Source: Paraburkholderia kirstenboschensis (GTDB lineage Bacteria > Pseudomonadota > Gammaproteobacteria > Burkholderiales > Burkholderiaceae). Taken from it: 64,000 nucleotides of DNA. The DNA lies in contig NZ_CAJHCR010000010.1 in NCBI RefSeq assembly GCF_904848585.1, positions 124,001-188,000 on the forward strand, in the 5' to 3' direction. Of this stretch, positions 62,663 through 64,000 are shown piece by piece. The translations under genes and the position numbers were made by a program. Below the pieces are notes generated by a model that made no database searches, was not told the origin of the DNA, and saw nothing but the letters and a program-made list of their open reading frames with translations. Numbering within the stretch: position 1 is the stretch's first letter; each line of letters begins with the position of its first letter.

Positions 62663-64000
62663 TTATTTGCGGCGCTTTTCCAGTTCGTCCCAGCGCTCGA
62701 GCGCGAGCAGCAGTTCTTCGTCGATCGCGGCGTAGCGTTCGGAAAGACGCTTGCCCTCCTGCGCGTCTTTCGCGAATATCGAGCCGTCTTCAAGCTGAGC
62801 ACCGATGGTTTTCTGCTCCGCTTCGAGCGCAGCTATTTTCTCCGGCAACGCCTCCAGCTCGCGCTGTTCCTTGAACGACAGCTTGGCCGCGCGTTGCGGG
62901 TTGCGGCCAGCGGAACTGTCCTTGGACGCTGCGCTGTCTTTAGCGCTGTCTTTAGCGCCCTCTCTGGCCGCCTCCCTGCTCGCCTCTTTCTGCGCTTCCT
63001 GCGCCAACTGCTGCGAGCGCTGGCTCTGGGTTTGCCAGTCCGTGAAGCCGCCCACATACTCGCGCCACTTGCCTCCGCCTTCCGACGCGATCACCGACGT
63101 CGCGACGTTGTCGAGAAACGCGCGGTCGTGGCTAACGAGCAGCACCGTGCCGTCGTAGTCGGTCAGCAGCTCTTCCAGCAGTTCGAGCGTGGGAATGTCG
63201 AGGTCGTTAGTGGGTTCGTCGAGCACCAGCACGTTGGCCGGCCGTGCGAAGAGACGCGCGAGCAGCAGACGGTTGCGCTCGCCGCCGGACAACGACTTGA
63301 CAGGCGAACGCGCGCGCTCCGGTGCGAACAGGAAGTCGCCCAGGTAGCTCATGACGTGCTTTTTCTGGCCGTTGACTTCCACCCACTCGCTGCCGGGGCT
63401 GATCGTATCGGCAAGACTTTTGTCCAGGTCGAGTTGCGCGCGCATCTGGTCGAAATAGGCTACTTGCAGATTGGTGCCGACGCGCACCGTGCCTTCGTCC
63501 GGCTGCAATTCGCCGAGGATGATCTTCAGCAGCGTGGTCTTGCCCGCGCCGTTCGGACCGACGAAGCCGATCTTGTCGCCGCGCATGACGGTCGCCGTGA
63601 AACTGTTGATCACGGTGCGCGAGCCGTAGCGCTTCGTGACGTCCGTCAGCTCGGCGACGATCTTGCCCGACTTCTCGCCCTGGCCGACGTCGAGCTTGAC
63701 GTTGCCTTGCACGTTGCGGCGTTCGGCGCGCTGGTTGCGCATTTCGACGAGCCGTGCGATCCGGCCGACGCTGCGCGTGCGGCGCGCCTCGACACCCTTG
63801 CGAATCCACACCTCTTCCTGCGCGAGCAGCTTGTCGGCCTTATCGTTTTCAACGCGTTCGATTTCCAGTTGCTGCGCCTTGCGCGTCTGATAAGCCGAGA
63901 AATTGCCCGGATACGACAGCAGACGCCCGCGATCCAGTTCGACGATGCGCGTGGCGACACGATCGAGAAACGCCCGGTCGTGCGTGATGAAGAGCAGCGC
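62663..64000 (-). CDS. uup: ABC-F family ATPase, Uup-like (5' end outside window)
   Basis: Soluble twin-ABC ATPase of the ABC-F group, which acts on ribosomes or, for Uup, in DNA-stability and ribosome functions. The visible 446 residues start in the first ABC domain's H-loop (LLFITHDRAFLDRV), continue through the linker (LLAQEEVWIRKGVEARRTRS), the second ABC domain with Walker A GPNGAGKTT, signature LSGGERNRLLLARL and Walker B VLVLDEPTNDLD, and end in a charged coiled coil typical of Uup. The N-terminal part lies beyond 64000. Confidence 0.92.
   Translation of the reverse strand, partial: ALLFITHDRAFLDRVATRIVELDRGRLLSYPGNFSAYQTRKAQQLEIERVENDKADKLLAQEEVWIRKGVEARRTRSVGRIARLVEMRNQRAERRNVQGNVKLDVGQGEKSGKIVAELTDVTKRYGSRTVINSFTATVMRGDKIGFVGPNGAGKTTLLKIILGELQPDEGTVRVGTNLQVAYFDQMRAQLDLDKSLADTISPGSEWVEVNGQKKHVMSYLGDFLFAPERARSPVKSLSGGERNRLLLARLFARPANVLVLDEPTNDLDIPTLELLEELLTDYDGTVLLVSHDRAFLDNVATSVIASEGGGKWREYVGGFTDWQTQSQRSQQLAQEAQKEASREAAREGAKDSAKDSAASKDSSAGRNPQRAAKLSFKEQRELEALPEKIAALEAEQKTIGAQLEDGSIFAKDAQEGKRLSERYAAIDEELLLALERWDELEKRRK

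Noticed and set aside
1..64000. tRNA, rRNA, CRISPR array, prophage or insertion sequence
   Set aside because: Searching by eye in all gaps I found no tRNA-like T-arm and cloverleaf, no direct repeats with regular spacers, and no transposase or phage gene.

Overview
This 64-kb window is GC-rich and densely coding, and nearly every gene has a recognisable family. Gene content and protein character suggest a chromosomal segment from a betaproteobacterium of the Burkholderiaceae, most like Paraburkholderia/Burkholderia (inference from remembered families, not from a search). Pointers are an intracellular polyhydroxybutyrate depolymerase, a small DUF6726-type lipoprotein next to a lysozyme inhibitor, a soluble RsxB next to nth, a benzoate transporter and strong G/C third-position bias. 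I see no prophage, insertion sequence, CRISPR array, tRNA or rRNA. The segment reads as core genome with a few accessory loci.

Layout. 1-7.1 kb: dnaE (3' end outside the window), the tRNA-modifying genes trhO and gluQ, and the DEAD-box helicase rhlE. 7.6-13 kb: an acetolactate synthase/aldehyde dehydrogenase pair, a lipoprotein/MliC pair and purT. 13.2-17.9 kb: a META-domain lipoprotein and an FtsK-type translocase whose reading frame is cut by one in-frame amber codon. 18.1-24.8 kb: a beta-propeller lactonase, DUF3096, a GH15 glycosidase, phaZ and a TetR regulator. 25-31.8 kb: rsxB-nth, DUF1841, two monohaem cytochromes c, a MoxR/VWA pair and benE. 32-37.5 kb: transaldolase, a PhnB-like protein, a FUSC transporter and a DUF3311/sodium-solute symporter operon. 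37.9-45 kb: the translationally coupled ubiC-hypoxanthine DNA glycosylase-spermidine synthase-like operon, an OmpA-like lipoprotein, two adjacent TPR-glycosyltransferases and a small protein made of four 19-residue repeats beside an AT-rich island. 45-52.7 kb: htpG with a heat-shock-type promoter, a MocR regulator and a VOC/aminotransferase/RidA/PhzF cluster. 53-64 kb: a bifunctional GGDEF-EAL protein, chrA, a CopD-like protein, parC and parE, and an ABC-F ATPase (Uup-like) running off the window.

The best targets for a second look are the split ftsK with its missing first membrane segment, the four-repeat small protein and its AT-rich neighbourhood, an unassigned transcript ending in a good terminator upstream of DUF3096, the glutamine at the usual quinolone-contact serine of ParC, and several well-formed promoters and operators (phaZ, tetR, htpG, mocR, DUF3311). 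I did not find a clearly new multi-gene system. Most of the region is ordinary metabolism and housekeeping.
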